From assembly GCF_028736175.1 (NCBI RefSeq), contig NZ_CP117880.1:682001-746000 (forward strand): 64,000 nucleotides of DNA. Reading direction: 5' to 3'. Below the pieces are notes generated by a model, which was given only the letters and a program-made list of their open reading frames with translations, ran no database searches and had not been told where the DNA came from. A program made the translations under genes and the position numbers. This document shows positions 37,182 through 46,407 of this stretch, in pieces. The stretch is from Sphingobacterium oryzagri (GTDB lineage Bacteria; Bacteroidota; Bacteroidia; Sphingobacteriales; Sphingobacteriaceae). Numbering within the stretch: position 1 is the stretch's first letter; the number at the start of each line of letters is the position of its first letter.

Positions 37182-37717
37182 GTGAACGCTAGCGTCAATA
37201 AACGCTTCGCGAAACACGTCATTAACGTTTCATCAAGCGATGGAAAACAAGCAATTGACGCCGGTTGTGTGTGGGGAAGGCATAAGAATTATAGCACAAA
37301 ATTATCCAAAATATTTTGTGCTGTCATGCTAGCCTGCGCGGCAAGTTGCTTGTGCGGGAAGGATGGTGCGACAGATCGCCTCGATGAAACAAGGACTTTT
37401 TTGACTACTTTTTGTGTCCAGACATAAAGTATTGCCCTGTCCCGGCGAGGGACAATGGAAGCGTAGTAAATACATGAGCGATTTTTCCCTTCGCACAACC
37501 TCTCCGCCGCTGGCCGCGGCAAGGCCTTCCTTTTTTTCTTGATAAAAAAGTACGCAAAAAATCAAGGCTAGGATTCTTAGTGCTATCCCGTATGTGAATA
37601 GTCTAAACCATCCGAAACTCGCTACGCTCAAACAGCGGATGCTTTTAACGCCTATTCATCATACGTGATCACGCAGTCGAATCCAAGGCCGTTTTCTTAT
37701 AAACGCTTTGCAAAATT
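37182..37717 (+). repeat. Array unit 5 (core I, tail b)
   Basis: The core I stem is at 37293-37302 and 37313-37322. The long tail runs from about 37454. The 12-bp stem has changes in this copy (GACTACTTT; ACATAAAGT). Confidence 0.85.
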
Positions 37718-37814
37718 GTGAACGATTGCGTCAATAAACGCCATGCGAACAAAGACTTTTTTGATTACTTTTTGTGTCCAGACAAAAAGTATTGCCCTGT
37801 CCCGGCGAGGGACA
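37718..37814 (+). repeat. Array unit 6, truncated by an internal deletion
   Basis: The head start GTGAACGATTGCGTCAATAA joins directly to ACAAAGACTTTTTTGATTAC, so about 190 bases including the core stem-loop are missing. The 12-bp stem and the TGTCCC/GGGACA stem remain, and there is no tail. Confidence 0.8.
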
Positions 37815-37866
37815 AAAAACACATTTTATAACGGATGATCTAAGCTTAATACCGTTGCTACGAGAT

Positions 37867-37896
37867 AACAAAAAAGCGGAGTCAAAAACTCCGCTT
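37867..37896 (-). terminator. Terminator of the carbonic anhydrase gene
   Basis: AAGCGGAGT and ACTCCGCTT form a perfect 9-bp stem (37874-37882, 37888-37896), followed by a T-run on the minus strand. Confidence 0.88.
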
Positions 37897-37960
37897 CTAC
37901 AGTATCATTTACAAGACAAAATCTTTTATCGAAGACCAGCCTTGGATACCTGAGGTCCTA

Positions 37961-38608
37961 TTATTGGAATGCAAAAACACCGCCCAACGATTCATTGCTC
38001 TCGATCGTGTTTTCTAAACTGATCAACTCTCCCGTTCCGATGTTGATTACCACGCCGTGCACCGCAAGTTCTTGTCCATTTTTCCAGGCGTTCTGAACGA
38101 TTGATGTCGTGCCAAGGTTAAACACTTGCTCCTTCACGTTTAGTTCGATCAGACGATTAACTTTCGCTTCTTCATCTTCGATGGCGTCGATCTCTTTGGC
38201 ATGGAGACGGTATACATCTTTGATGTGACAAAGCCAGTTGTCGATAATACCGAATTGTTTACGGCTTAGCGAAGCAGCAACGCCCCCGCATCCATAATGT
38301 CCGGCGACAACGATATGTTTCACTTTTAAAACGTTTACAGCGTAATCCAGTACAGATAGCATACTCATATCAGAGTGAACACACATATTGGCAATATTAC
38401 GGTGTACAAATACCTCACCTGGTTTTTTGCCCGTAATTTCGTTTGCCGGAACGCGGCTGTCCGCACATCCAATCCATAAAATCTCTGGATTTTGACCTTT
38501 GGCCAATTGCTCAAATCGTCCTGTTGTGTCTTTTGCCACAAATTCGATCCAACCTTTATTGCCGTCCAAAATGCGTTGAAATCCCAATTCTAATTCTTTA
38601 TTTCCCAT
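37961..38608 (-). CDS. Beta-class carbonic anhydrase
   Basis: Interconverts CO2 and bicarbonate with a zinc at the active site. The 215-residue product has the zinc ligands and catalytic dyad in WIGCADSRVPANEI (Cys48, Asp50, Arg52) and AGHYGCGGV (His104, Cys107). Length is typical of the beta class. The SulP transporter gene lies 69 bases upstream on the same strand, so the two are probably co-transcribed and linked in bicarbonate or pH metabolism (inference). A strong terminator ends the unit. Confidence 0.96.
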   Translation of the reverse strand: MGNKELELGFQRILDGNKGWIEFVAKDTTGRFEQLAKGQNPEILWIGCADSRVPANEITGKKPGEVFVHRNIANMCVHSDMSMLSVLDYAVNVLKVKHIVVAGHYGCGGVAASLSRKQFGIIDNWLCHIKDVYRLHAKEIDAIEDEEAKVNRLIELNVKEQVFNLGTTSIVQNAWKNGQELAVHGVVINIGTGELISLENTIESNESLGGVFAFQ

Positions 38609-38677
38609 TTTTTTTAAATTAAGGTGGTTGCTTTATGCGGCAACCAAGTTAATAGTTTACAAATATGTTATCAATTA

Positions 38678-40213
38678 TTATTTTTTATAAATTATAGCTT
38701 CTAATTCGATATTGATGCCTTTACGCAGGGCATTTAACTCAAAATCTTTCAGTACCTCGATGACATCTTTATCGATAAATTTGCTATTCTTCCCATCGAT
38801 TTTTATCGTCGCAATATTCTTTGGCAAACTGTAAAGCTGCTGTTGGATAGGCACTTTGTTTAAAAAGGAAACTTCCTCAGCCAACGTCATGATAACAGTT
38901 TTTCTGCCATTTTGTTCACGAATTTCCAGCTTGAATGCATTTTGCATATTTGCGCGGATGATGTAGAAAATGGCGACTAAAACACCGATTCCCACGCCCA
39001 TCAATAAATCGGTAGCTACAATGGCTACGACGGTGATAGCAAACGGAACGAACTGATCAAGTCCTTTTCGAAAAAGCTGTACAAAGAGTGCAGGCTTGGC
39101 AAGTTTATAGCCCGTGTGCAAAAGAATGGCCGCCAGGCAAGCCAGTGGAATTAAGTTGATGAGCGATGGAATCGCTAATAGGGCCACCAGCAACCAAATG
39201 CCATGCAACATCGCCGATTGTCGCGTTCGGCCACCAGCCTGCACATTGGCCGATGAGCGCACGATAACCGATGTCATCGGCATACCTCCCAGAAAGCCAC
39301 TGCTCATATTCCCGATACCTTGCGCAATCAATTCTCTGTTGGTCGGCGTATTTCGCTTTAACGGATCGAGTTTATCAATCGCTTCAATACTCAATAAGGT
39401 CTCTAGGCTCGCGATAATAGCGATTGTTAAAGCGACGATCCAAACTTCGCGGTTGAGTATTTGCGTAAAATCCGGAAAGATAAACAGTTCTTTAAATTCG
39501 TAGAAAGAACGCACAGTCGGTATTTCTACAAAGTGATAGCTGCCGAGCCGTAACGCTGTATCGCCAAATAGAAACGCCAATCCGATACTCGCGATAACCA
39601 CCATCAATGGTGCCGGTATTTTGTTGGCGCCTTTAATTTTTGGCCAATAAATAAGTAGCAGCAATGAGCATAAACAGATACATGTAGCTCCCCAGTTAAT
39701 GCTGCCCAGCAAGGTATCCCTGAATGCAGCAATGCCGCCACCGTTGTCAAGCTCGAATGCGTGAGATTCTGTCATTCCGAAAGCCAAAGGCAATTGTTTT
39801 AACATGATGGTGATACCAATAGCAGCTAACATACCTAAGATAACGGCAGAAGGAAAATAGTTGCCCACGACACCCGCTTTGATGAGGCCCAGTATAAACT
39901 GTATAACACCCGCAATAACCACGGCTAACAAAAACGTTTCATAAGCGCCCAATCGTTCGATTGATCCAAGTACAATGACAGTTAGTCCGGCTGCAGGTCC
40001 GCTCACGCTTAACGGAGATTTGCTGATCGACGCGACCACCAAACCGCCGATGATGCCCGTCAACAAACCGGCGAAAAGCGGCGCTCCCGATGCCATAGCG
40101 ATTCCCAGGCATAGCGGCAACGCTACGAGAAACACCACTATACTCGATGAGAAATCATACTTCAAGTCTCTTTTCGAAAGTTTCAGAAAAGCCGACGTGC
40201 GCGTTCCTAACAT
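38678..40213 (-). CDS. SulP-family inorganic anion transporter
   Basis: Multi-pass inner-membrane anion transporter of 511 residues. It opens with FSSSIVVFLVALPLCLGIAM and ASGAPLFAGLLTGIIGGLVV, typical of the first SulP helices, and has about 10 to 12 hydrophobic segments up to about residue 410. The remainder is a cytoplasmic STAS-like domain. SulP members carry sulfate, bicarbonate or other anions; a carbonic anhydrase gene directly follows on the same strand, which argues for bicarbonate (inference, compare BicA-type transporters). There are no sulfate-assimilation genes nearby. Confidence 0.93.
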   Translation of the reverse strand: MLGTRTSAFLKLSKRDLKYDFSSSIVVFLVALPLCLGIAMASGAPLFAGLLTGIIGGLVVASISKSPLSVSGPAAGLTVIVLGSIERLGAYETFLLAVVIAGVIQFILGLIKAGVVGNYFPSAVILGMLAAIGITIMLKQLPLAFGMTESHAFELDNGGGIAAFRDTLLGSINWGATCICLCSLLLLIYWPKIKGANKIPAPLMVVIASIGLAFLFGDTALRLGSYHFVEIPTVRSFYEFKELFIFPDFTQILNREVWIVALTIAIIASLETLLSIEAIDKLDPLKRNTPTNRELIAQGIGNMSSGFLGGMPMTSVIVRSSANVQAGGRTRQSAMLHGIWLLVALLAIPSLINLIPLACLAAILLHTGYKLAKPALFVQLFRKGLDQFVPFAITVVAIVATDLLMGVGIGVLVAIFYIIRANMQNAFKLEIREQNGRKTVIMTLAEEVSFLNKVPIQQQLYSLPKNIATIKIDGKNSKFIDKDVIEVLKDFELNALRKGINIELEAIIYKK

Positions 40214-40319
40214 AAGATGATACTTAATTACGCTGTTTGTTACTCCAGTTTAATGTCCATGAGGCGTGTACGATCTCTTAGCGGTATTAACCAGCAGAGA
40301 CATCGTCGCTCGCGCGGAG

Positions 40320-40661
40320 CTAACAGTTGGGTGGAGGCGTCGGTACGGAAGGGTGAAAGGCCTGTATCAGCCGTTCATTTTTTAAATAATGCGTTTGTTT
40401 CCCGCTATTTTCTGCTAAGGAGCAGAAAAAAAGATAATCGGATAATGCGGTATTAAAGTATTTGGCGCTGGTTTCATGAATATCTTCGCAAACACTATTG
40501 CCGTTTGCGGTATTTTCGATCTCCACTTGTAAAACGACCTGCAAAATAGTGCCTTTGTCCAATACGTCGACAAACATAGGCGTAGCCGAGATGAGCATCT
40601 TCATGACGAAGATGGCAAAACATACTTTAGCAGCTACGATATGTGTAATTTTTGTCAACAC
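40320..40661 (-). CDS. Small hypothetical protein
   Basis: Frame of 113 residues from a GTG at 40661; an ATG at codon 20 (MKMLISATPMFVDVLDKGTI) is an alternative start. The N-terminus has a hydrophobic stretch (IVAAKVCFAIFVMKMLISA) that could be a signal peptide or membrane helix. The middle, VLDKGTILQVVLQVEIENTA followed by NGNSVCEDIHETSAKYFN, is protein-like. I do not recognise it. It lies in the gap between the SulP gene and the HerA-like gene on the same strand as SulP. Confidence 0.4.
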   Translation of the reverse strand: MLTKITHIVAAKVCFAIFVMKMLISATPMFVDVLDKGTILQVVLQVEIENTANGNSVCEDIHETSAKYFNTALSDYLFFCSLAENSGKQTHYLKNERLIQAFHPSVPTPPPNC

Positions 40662-40782
40662 TTTTTATTTCGTTTCTATCAAAAATACAAATATTTCTTC
40701 GGAAAATAAATGCTTTACAAGCATCTTCGTTATTTTTTTATTAAATCTACCGATATCATTATCTTTAAGCATGAATATTGCG

Positions 40783-40796
40783 TGCTAATATTAGCA
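40783..40796. promoter_or_regulatory. 14-bp perfect palindrome upstream of the HerA-like gene
   Basis: TGCTAATATTAGCA is its own reverse complement. It ends 28 bases before the ATG at 40825 and follows a near-consensus -7 element (TATCTTTA), a suitable place for a repressor site. The regulator is unknown. Confidence 0.35.
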
Positions 40797-40824
40797 TCCG
40801 GAAAATTTCTAATTTATTAAAAGT

Positions 40825-42363
40825 ATGGAATTCGGCAAGAAAGAATTTATCGATAGCATAACCAAGTCGTACAGTCCGAAAGGGGATGCTATCCAACTTG
40901 GCTCGGGCCTTTTTGGCGGCGAAGTCGTTGGGGAAGCGAAAGTAAACTTGGCGTTAAAGATGATGAATCGGCACGGTTTGATTGCCGGTGCGACAGGTAC
41001 GGGTAAGACGCGCACACTGCAATTGGTGGCCGAACAACTATCGGAAAAAGCCGTTCCGATTTTTATGTTAGATGTAAAAGGCGATTTATCCGGCCTGGCT
41101 CAGGCGGGACAGCCTAATGCCGCATTGCTGGAACGCGGTGAGCTGGTCGGCATTCCCTTCGAGCCAGCAAGTTTTCCGGTCGCCATCTTTTCATTGTCCG
41201 GTAAATTGGGTACGCCCATGCGTATTACGGTAGAAGACTTTGGTCCCGTGATGCTCGCCCGTATCTTGGATCTTAACGAAACGCAGACCGGCGTTCTGGC
41301 CGCGATTTTCAAGTATGCGGAAGATCAACAATGGCCAATCGTGGATTTGCTCGACCTAAAAAAATTGCTGAGTTACTTGACCGATGGACCCGGCGCAGCG
41401 GAAATTAAAGAAAATTACGGAAAAATCAGTACCGCTACTTCGGGGACGATCCTGCGCAAGATTGTCGCAATCGAACAGCAGGGTATTGCACATATTTTTG
41501 GCGAAAAGGCATTCGATGTCAACGATTTGTTTGAAAAAGTAGATGGGCGCGGCGTCATTAGCTTGCTTAATATTGCGGATGTACAAGATCAGCCTCTGGT
41601 TTATGCTACTTTCCTCTTAAGTTTGCTCGCTCAGCTATTTAAAAAATTACCCGAAGTAGGCGATCTTGATCGGCCGAAATTGGTGTTTTTCTTTGATGAG
41701 GCGCATCTGTTGTTCAACGGCGCTTCCAAGACTTTTCTGACACAGGTGGAGCAAATCGTCCGCTTGATCCGTTCAAAAGGTGTCGGGGTGTTTTTCTGCA
41801 CGCAGGCGGCCACAGATATTCCGGAATCTGTACTTGGGCAGCTCGGCAATCGTATACAACATGCATTGCGCGCTTTTACGCCTAATGATGCGGACAACCT
41901 ACGGAAGACAGTTAAAACCTATCCGAATTCTTCGTTTTACGAAATCGACAAAATATTAACGAGTCTGGGAACCGGACAAGCGCTCATAACCGTATTGAAT
42001 GAAAAAGGTATTCCAACGGAAGTGGTAGCAACGCACCTTGTGCCTGCACGAGCCGTGATGGGGCCTTGCTCTCCGGATGTGTATACCGCAATCGTGCGGG
42101 ATGCCAGTTTCGCAGATAAATATCAACAAGCGATCAATCGGCGTAGTGCGGCCGAGATTGTCGAGGAAAAGATGCACTCTTTTGAGCGACAACAACAACA
42201 GCAGGCGGAGGCGAAAGCAAAGACGACAGCGCGAAAAAGTAGCCGTCAAACACCTTACGAAGCCGCCAAAACGCAAGCTTCCCGTACCTTGGCCAGAGAG
42301 GGCGCAAAACTCCTTGGAAAAGTGGCTACGGGTATCTTAAACGCGATCTTTAAAAAGAAGTAA
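40825..42363 (+). CDS. HerA-like ATPase, DUF853 (YjgR-type)
   Basis: P-loop ATPase of 512 residues related to HerA/FtsK-type DNA translocases. Walker A is LIAGATGTGKTRTLQLVAEQ at about 52-71; Walker B is LVFFFDEAHLLFNG; the segment IFMLDVKGDLSGLAQAGQPN and the C-terminal RNRIQHALRAFTPND-like stretch match DUF853 proteins such as E. coli YjgR. A basic, Gln-rich tail (residues about 440-512) is probably unstructured. The role is unknown. It is separated from the next gene by 56 bases containing a promoter element. Confidence 0.92.
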   Translation: MEFGKKEFIDSITKSYSPKGDAIQLGSGLFGGEVVGEAKVNLALKMMNRHGLIAGATGTGKTRTLQLVAEQLSEKAVPIFMLDVKGDLSGLAQAGQPNAALLERGELVGIPFEPASFPVAIFSLSGKLGTPMRITVEDFGPVMLARILDLNETQTGVLAAIFKYAEDQQWPIVDLLDLKKLLSYLTDGPGAAEIKENYGKISTATSGTILRKIVAIEQQGIAHIFGEKAFDVNDLFEKVDGRGVISLLNIADVQDQPLVYATFLLSLLAQLFKKLPEVGDLDRPKLVFFFDEAHLLFNGASKTFLTQVEQIVRLIRSKGVGVFFCTQAATDIPESVLGQLGNRIQHALRAFTPNDADNLRKTVKTYPNSSFYEIDKILTSLGTGQALITVLNEKGIPTEVVATHLVPARAVMGPCSPDVYTAIVRDASFADKYQQAINRRSAAEIVEEKMHSFERQQQQQAEAKAKTTARKSSRQTPYEAAKTQASRTLAREGAKLLGKVATGILNAIFKKK

Positions 42364-42373
42364 ATATTATTTT

Positions 42374-42381
42374 TATCTTTG
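42374..42381 (+). promoter_or_regulatory. -7 promoter element of the nucleotidyltransferase gene
   Basis: TATCTTTG is an exact TAnnTTTG match 38 bases before the ATG at 42420. A clear -33 TTTG is not seen. Confidence 0.5.
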
Positions 42382-42419
42382 CGAAGCTTAAATTTTTAAT
42401 GTATACTAAAAATTAAATA

Positions 42420-43334
42420 ATGAGTAAACCTACGTTGTTAATTCTTGCTGCTGGTATGGCAAGCCGATATGGTTCTTTGAAACAAATTGATGCTTTTGGT
42501 CCACATGGAGAGACCATTATCGACTATTCCATTTACGATGCCATCAAAGCGGGCTTTGGTAAAGTTGTCTTTATTATTCGAGAAGAGTTCCTTGAAAAAA
42601 TGCAAGGTGTTTTCGATGAGAAGCTTCGTGGAAAAATCGACGTAGATTATGCGTTTCAAAGCTACGATTTAACGCCATTTGGCATTGATCGGTTGATCGA
42701 GCGTGCGAAGCCCTGGGGCACGGCACATGCCGTAATGAGTGCAAAAGATAAAGTCAACGAGCCGTTTTGCGTTATCAATGCAGATGACTTTTACGGCACA
42801 GACTCATTTGTAAAAATGGCGAACTTTTTAACCACAGATGTTGCGGACGATAAGATGGCGTTGATGGGTTTCCAGGTAGGAAATACGATGTCTGACTACG
42901 GTTACGTTTCACGTGGTGTCTGCGAAGTGGATGCGGATGGACATATGGCTTCGGTGACTGAAAGAACTAATATCTATTACGTAAACGATGATCAGGGGGC
43001 TAAAAAGATTGTGTACGAAGAAGATGGCGTACAACATGATTTGGATCCGGAAACACGCGTTTCGATGAATTTTTGGGGATTTACACCCAAAATATTTACG
43101 GTAGCGGAAAGCATGTTTAGCGAATTTGTAGAAAAAAATGCAGATAACCCAAAATCGGAGTTTTTTATTCCATCGGTGCCTGATTATATGGTCAAACATG
43201 GCATGGCAGACTTCCGGGTTATTCCAACCTCATCGAAATGGTTTGGTGTGACTTATAAAGAAGATAAAGCGATTGTTCAGGAATCTATCTCCAAGTTGGT
43301 TGCTGAGGGCGCTTATCCGGAAAAGCTGTTTTAG
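42420..43334 (+). CDS. Sugar-phosphate nucleotidyltransferase
   Basis: Likely transfers a nucleotidyl group from an NTP to a sugar phosphate. The 304-residue product has the family's N-terminal nucleotide loop, LLILAAGMASRYGSLKQID, and the metal-binding region FCVINADDFYG. Substrate cannot be assigned. It sits between an ATPase gene and a TIGR02117 gene with its own promoter and terminator, so it is likely monocistronic. Confidence 0.9.
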   Translation: MSKPTLLILAAGMASRYGSLKQIDAFGPHGETIIDYSIYDAIKAGFGKVVFIIREEFLEKMQGVFDEKLRGKIDVDYAFQSYDLTPFGIDRLIERAKPWGTAHAVMSAKDKVNEPFCVINADDFYGTDSFVKMANFLTTDVADDKMALMGFQVGNTMSDYGYVSRGVCEVDADGHMASVTERTNIYYVNDDQGAKKIVYEEDGVQHDLDPETRVSMNFWGFTPKIFTVAESMFSEFVEKNADNPKSEFFIPSVPDYMVKHGMADFRVIPTSSKWFGVTYKEDKAIVQESISKLVAEGAYPEKLF

Positions 43335-43354
43335 CCAAAAAAAATATAAAGAAA

Positions 43355-43402
43355 AAATAGTCTTCTACAGGCGGATGATACCGAATAGAAGACTATTTTT
43401 TT
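43355..43402 (+). terminator. Terminator after the nucleotidyltransferase gene
   Basis: AAATAGTCTTCTA at 43355-43367 pairs perfectly with TAGAAGACTATTT at 43386-43398, followed by T residues. Confidence 0.85.
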
Positions 43403-43427
43403 ATCATCACTAATTTGTTCTCTGCGA

Positions 43428-44108
43428 ATGAAAAAAATCATGATTTGGATTGGTTATTTTTTGTTGAGTTTGCTGGTATTCGCGATTTTATATTTTTGCG
43501 CGGAGTTTATGCTCTCACGTACCCCGGCAAAAGCGGCAAAACAAGCGGATGAACGTCATATTCCGGTCTACTTGTTATCAAATGGTGTACACACTGATAT
43601 CGTGCTTCCGGTGAGAAATGAGCAGATAGATTGGTCAACCGTATTTCCTTATGCGCATACATTGGGCGGCGATACGTCGCAAAATTGGATGGCCATTGGT
43701 TGGGGCGATAAAGGTTTTTATTTAAACACGCCGGAATGGAAGGATCTTTCTTTAAAAACGGCTTTGGTGGCGGGGTTTGGTTTAGGCGAAACAGCGTTGC
43801 ATGTTACTTATTATAAGCAATTGCAAACAGGCGAACACTGTCGTTTAACGCGGGTAAGCGAGAAACAATACGCGCTACTAAGCAATTATGTGTTGGCCAA
43901 TATAGAAAAAGACCGTGCAGGCCAGGCGATGCTGATTGCTACCAATGCACAATACAGTCAAGATGATGCCTTTTATGAAGCCAAAGGTGCTTACAGCCTG
44001 TTTTTTTCGTGTAATACCTGGACCAATAATGCGTTGAAAACTGCGCAAATGCCGGCAGGTGTATGGACTGTTTTTTCTTCTGGTATCTTGCGCCATTATC
44101 CTTTGTAA
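43428..44108 (+). CDS. TIGR02117/DUF2459 family protein
   Basis: Protein of 226 residues with an N-terminal membrane helix at about 4-25 (IMIWIGYFLLSLLVFAILYF). The next part, IPVYLLSNGVHTDIVLPV, and WMAIGWGDKGFYLNTPEWKD, GAYSLFFSCNTWTNNALK are the marks of TIGR02117. Family function is unknown; homologues in some bacteria lie near polyhydroxyalkanoate genes, but none are seen here. Confidence 0.9.
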   Translation: MKKIMIWIGYFLLSLLVFAILYFCAEFMLSRTPAKAAKQADERHIPVYLLSNGVHTDIVLPVRNEQIDWSTVFPYAHTLGGDTSQNWMAIGWGDKGFYLNTPEWKDLSLKTALVAGFGLGETALHVTYYKQLQTGEHCRLTRVSEKQYALLSNYVLANIEKDRAGQAMLIATNAQYSQDDAFYEAKGAYSLFFSCNTWTNNALKTAQMPAGVWTVFSSGILRHYPL

Positions 44109-44393
44109 CTGTCTTTCACACGACCGATAATGTAAGAAAAGACCGTTGTTCTGTACACGGTAAGCCTACAGGCATAATCTGTTCATGTTGGTAGATCAAG
44201 CTGTGGCGCGAGCACATGAAGCGCATCTACTTAGGCGTAGCGGTTGGAATCGTCTTCAAATCCCTATTTGTTTCAGCAGTCTCCAGATCGTAACCAGCAA
44301 TCTCCGTTGCTTTAGATGCATGTTTTGCAGTCTTTTAATTTCATGGTACGCTGTTGTAACAAGAGGGGGAAGTCGCTTGGGGTAGACGGGCAT

Positions 44394-44426
44394 AAAAAAA
44401 CCCGAAATTTACATTTCGGGCTCTTT
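44394..44426 (-). terminator. Terminator of dnaK
   Basis: CCCGAAAT and ATTTCGGG (44401-44420) form a perfect 8-bp stem with a T-run on the minus strand. The interval 44109-44393 shows no supported gene. Confidence 0.88.
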
Positions 44427-44448
44427 TTTGGCTTATGAAAGCGTATTA

Positions 44449-46362
44449 TTATTTCACTTCTTCGAATTCAACATCTTGAACATCGTCACCACCTTGTTTG
44501 CCATCCTGAGCTTGTTGCTGTCCGGCATCACCTTGCGGTTGTTGTGCTCCGCCTTGTTGTGAAGCGGCATACATCTCTTCTGAAGCAGCATTCCATGCAT
44601 TTTGAAGTTCTGCTGATGCTGTGTCGATGTCCGCAAAATTTCTAGCGGCATAAGCTGCTTTCAATTTTTCTAAACCAGCTTCGATAGGCGCTTTTTTATC
44701 TGCAGAGATTTTATCGCCGTATTCTTTCAATTGTTTTTCTGTAGAGAATACCAGTGCATCTGCTGCATTGATCTTATCGGCCTCTTCTTTTACTTTTTTA
44801 TCGGCTTCTGCGTTAGCTTCCGCTTCTTGCTTCATTTTTTGGATTTCCTCATCGGATAATCCTGAAGAAGCTTCGATACGAATATTTTGTTCTTTACCTG
44901 TTGCTTTATCTTTTGCCGATACTTTGATGATACCATTGGCATCAATATCAAACGTTACTTCAATTTGAGGAACGCCACGTGGTGCAGCAGGAATTCCATC
45001 TAAGTGGAAACGACCAATCGTGCGGTTTTGTGATGCCATAGGGCGCTCACCTTGCAAGATGTGGATTTCTACAGAAGGCTGGCTATCAGAAGCTGTAGAG
45101 AATACTTCAGATTTCTTGGTAGGAATTGTGGTGTTAGACTCGATTAATTTTGTCATTACGCCACCCATCGTTTCGATACCTAAAGAAAGTGGTGTTACGT
45201 CTAACAACAAAACATCTTTTACTTCACCTGTCAATACACCACCTTGGATAGCAGCACCCAATGCAACAACCTCATCCGGGTTTACACCTTTAGAAGGCTC
45301 TTTTCCGAAGAAGCTTTTTACAGCATCAACAATCGCAGGGATACGTGTAGAACCACCTACTAAAATGATTTCGTCGATATCTGCTGTCGAGTAACCTGCA
45401 TTTTTCAAAGCAGATTTACATGGGTCGATTGTACGTTTGATCAAGTCTGCCGCTAACGACTCAAATTTAGCGCGTGACAAACTGCGAACCAAGTGTTTCG
45501 GTCCTGTGGCATCTGCGGTAATGTACGGAAGATTAATCTCGGTAGATGTGGTGCTTGATAACTCGATTTTAGCTTTTTCTGCCGCTTCTTTCAAACGTTG
45601 TAAAGCCATAGCATCTTTCTTCAAATCAAAACCACCATTTTCGCCTGCAAACTCGTCGGCCAACCAGTTGATGATAACGTTATCAAAGTCATCACCACCT
45701 AAGTGTGTGTCACCGTCGGTTGATTTTACTTCAAATACACCATCACCTAATTCAAGCACAGAAACGTCATGTGTACCACCACCACAGTCAAACACGACAA
45801 TCTTCATGTCTTTGTGTGCTTTGTCAAGTCCGTATGCCAAAGCTGCCGCTGTAGGTTCGTTGATGATACGTTTTACGTTAAGACCAGCAATTTCACCAGC
45901 CTCTTTAGTCGCTTGACGTTGTGCATCGTTAAAATAAGCTGGAACAGTAATAACAGCTTCTGTCACTTCTTGTCCTAAGAAATCTTCAGCAGTTTTCTTC
46001 ATTTTCTGAAGGATCATAGCCGAAATCTCCTGCGGAGTGTATTTGCGGTCGTCAATTTCTACACGTGGTGTATTATTGTCGCCTTTAATAACATTATAAG
46101 GTACTTGTTGTGATTCTCTTACAGATTCATCATACGATAAACCCATGAAACGCTTGATAGAATAAACTGTTTTGTGTGGGTTAGTGATAGCTTGGCGTTT
46201 TGCAGGATCACCTACTTTACGCTCACCACCCTCCACGAAAGCCACAATAGAAGGCGTTGTGCGTTTTCCTTCATTGTTAGCAATAACTACGGGCTCGTTA
46301 CCTTCCATCACAGCAACACAGGAGTTCGTAGTTCCTAAGTCGATTCCAATTATTTTTGACAT
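44449..46362 (-). CDS. dnaK: Chaperone protein DnaK (Hsp70)
   Basis: Cytoplasmic ATP-dependent chaperone of 637 residues. It has [18 protein letters not shown] at the start, [19 protein letters not shown] in the nucleotide domain, the linker region [19 protein letters not shown], and a C-terminal lid ending in a Gln/Gly-rich stretch and DVEFEEVK. In the phosphate loop this protein reads DCGGGTHD where most Hsp70s read DLGGGTFD. No grpE or dnaJ is adjacent. A sigma-54-like element is upstream, and a strong terminator follows. Confidence 0.98.
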   Translation of the reverse strand: MSKIIGIDLGTTNSCVAVMEGNEPVVIANNEGKRTTPSIVAFVEGGERKVGDPAKRQAITNPHKTVYSIKRFMGLSYDESVRESQQVPYNVIKGDNNTPRVEIDDRKYTPQEISAMILQKMKKTAEDFLGQEVTEAVITVPAYFNDAQRQATKEAGEIAGLNVKRIINEPTAAALAYGLDKAHKDMKIVVFDCGGGTHDVSVLELGDGVFEVKSTDGDTHLGGDDFDNVIINWLADEFAGENGGFDLKKDAMALQRLKEAAEKAKIELSSTTSTEINLPYITADATGPKHLVRSLSRAKFESLAADLIKRTIDPCKSALKNAGYSTADIDEIILVGGSTRIPAIVDAVKSFFGKEPSKGVNPDEVVALGAAIQGGVLTGEVKDVLLLDVTPLSLGIETMGGVMTKLIESNTTIPTKKSEVFSTASDSQPSVEIHILQGERPMASQNRTIGRFHLDGIPAAPRGVPQIEVTFDIDANGIIKVSAKDKATGKEQNIRIEASSGLSDEEIQKMKQEAEANAEADKKVKEEADKINAADALVFSTEKQLKEYGDKISADKKAPIEAGLEKLKAAYAARNFADIDTASAELQNAWNAASEEMYAASQQGGAQQPQGDAGQQQAQDGKQGGDDVQDVEFEEVK

Positions 46363-46407
46363 ATCTAGTTTTTTATTATTTTACAAATCAATATTCGGTA
46401 TCTCTTT

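Larger units (their letters stand above)
35323..37814. repeat. Six-copy tandem array of a modular hairpin-rich repeat
   Basis: About 2.5 kb between convergent genes is made of direct repeats whose heads begin GTGAACG at 35344, 35723, 36263, 36802, 37182 and 37718, with periods of 379, 540, 539, 380 and 536 bases. Every full unit has a head of about 270 bases with a core stem-loop, a 12-bp stem (AATACTTTTTGT / ACAAAAAGTATT) and a TGTCCC/GGGACA stem, then one of two tails: a short tail 'a' (units 1, 4) or a long tail 'b' (units 2, 3, 5). Unit 6 lacks the centre. Open frames inside repeat with the unit and are not supported as genes. Confidence 0.92.

Noticed and set aside
35323..37814. CRISPR-like or integron-like array
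   Set aside because: Periods of 380 or 540 bases with repeated rather than unique spacers, and no cas or integrase gene in the window.
44185..44385. 66-residue frame between the TIGR02117 gene and dnaK
   Set aside because: No promoter or family features; composition is not protein-like.
45437..45916. 159-residue antisense frame within dnaK
   Set aside because: Shadow of a highly expressed gene; no family features.
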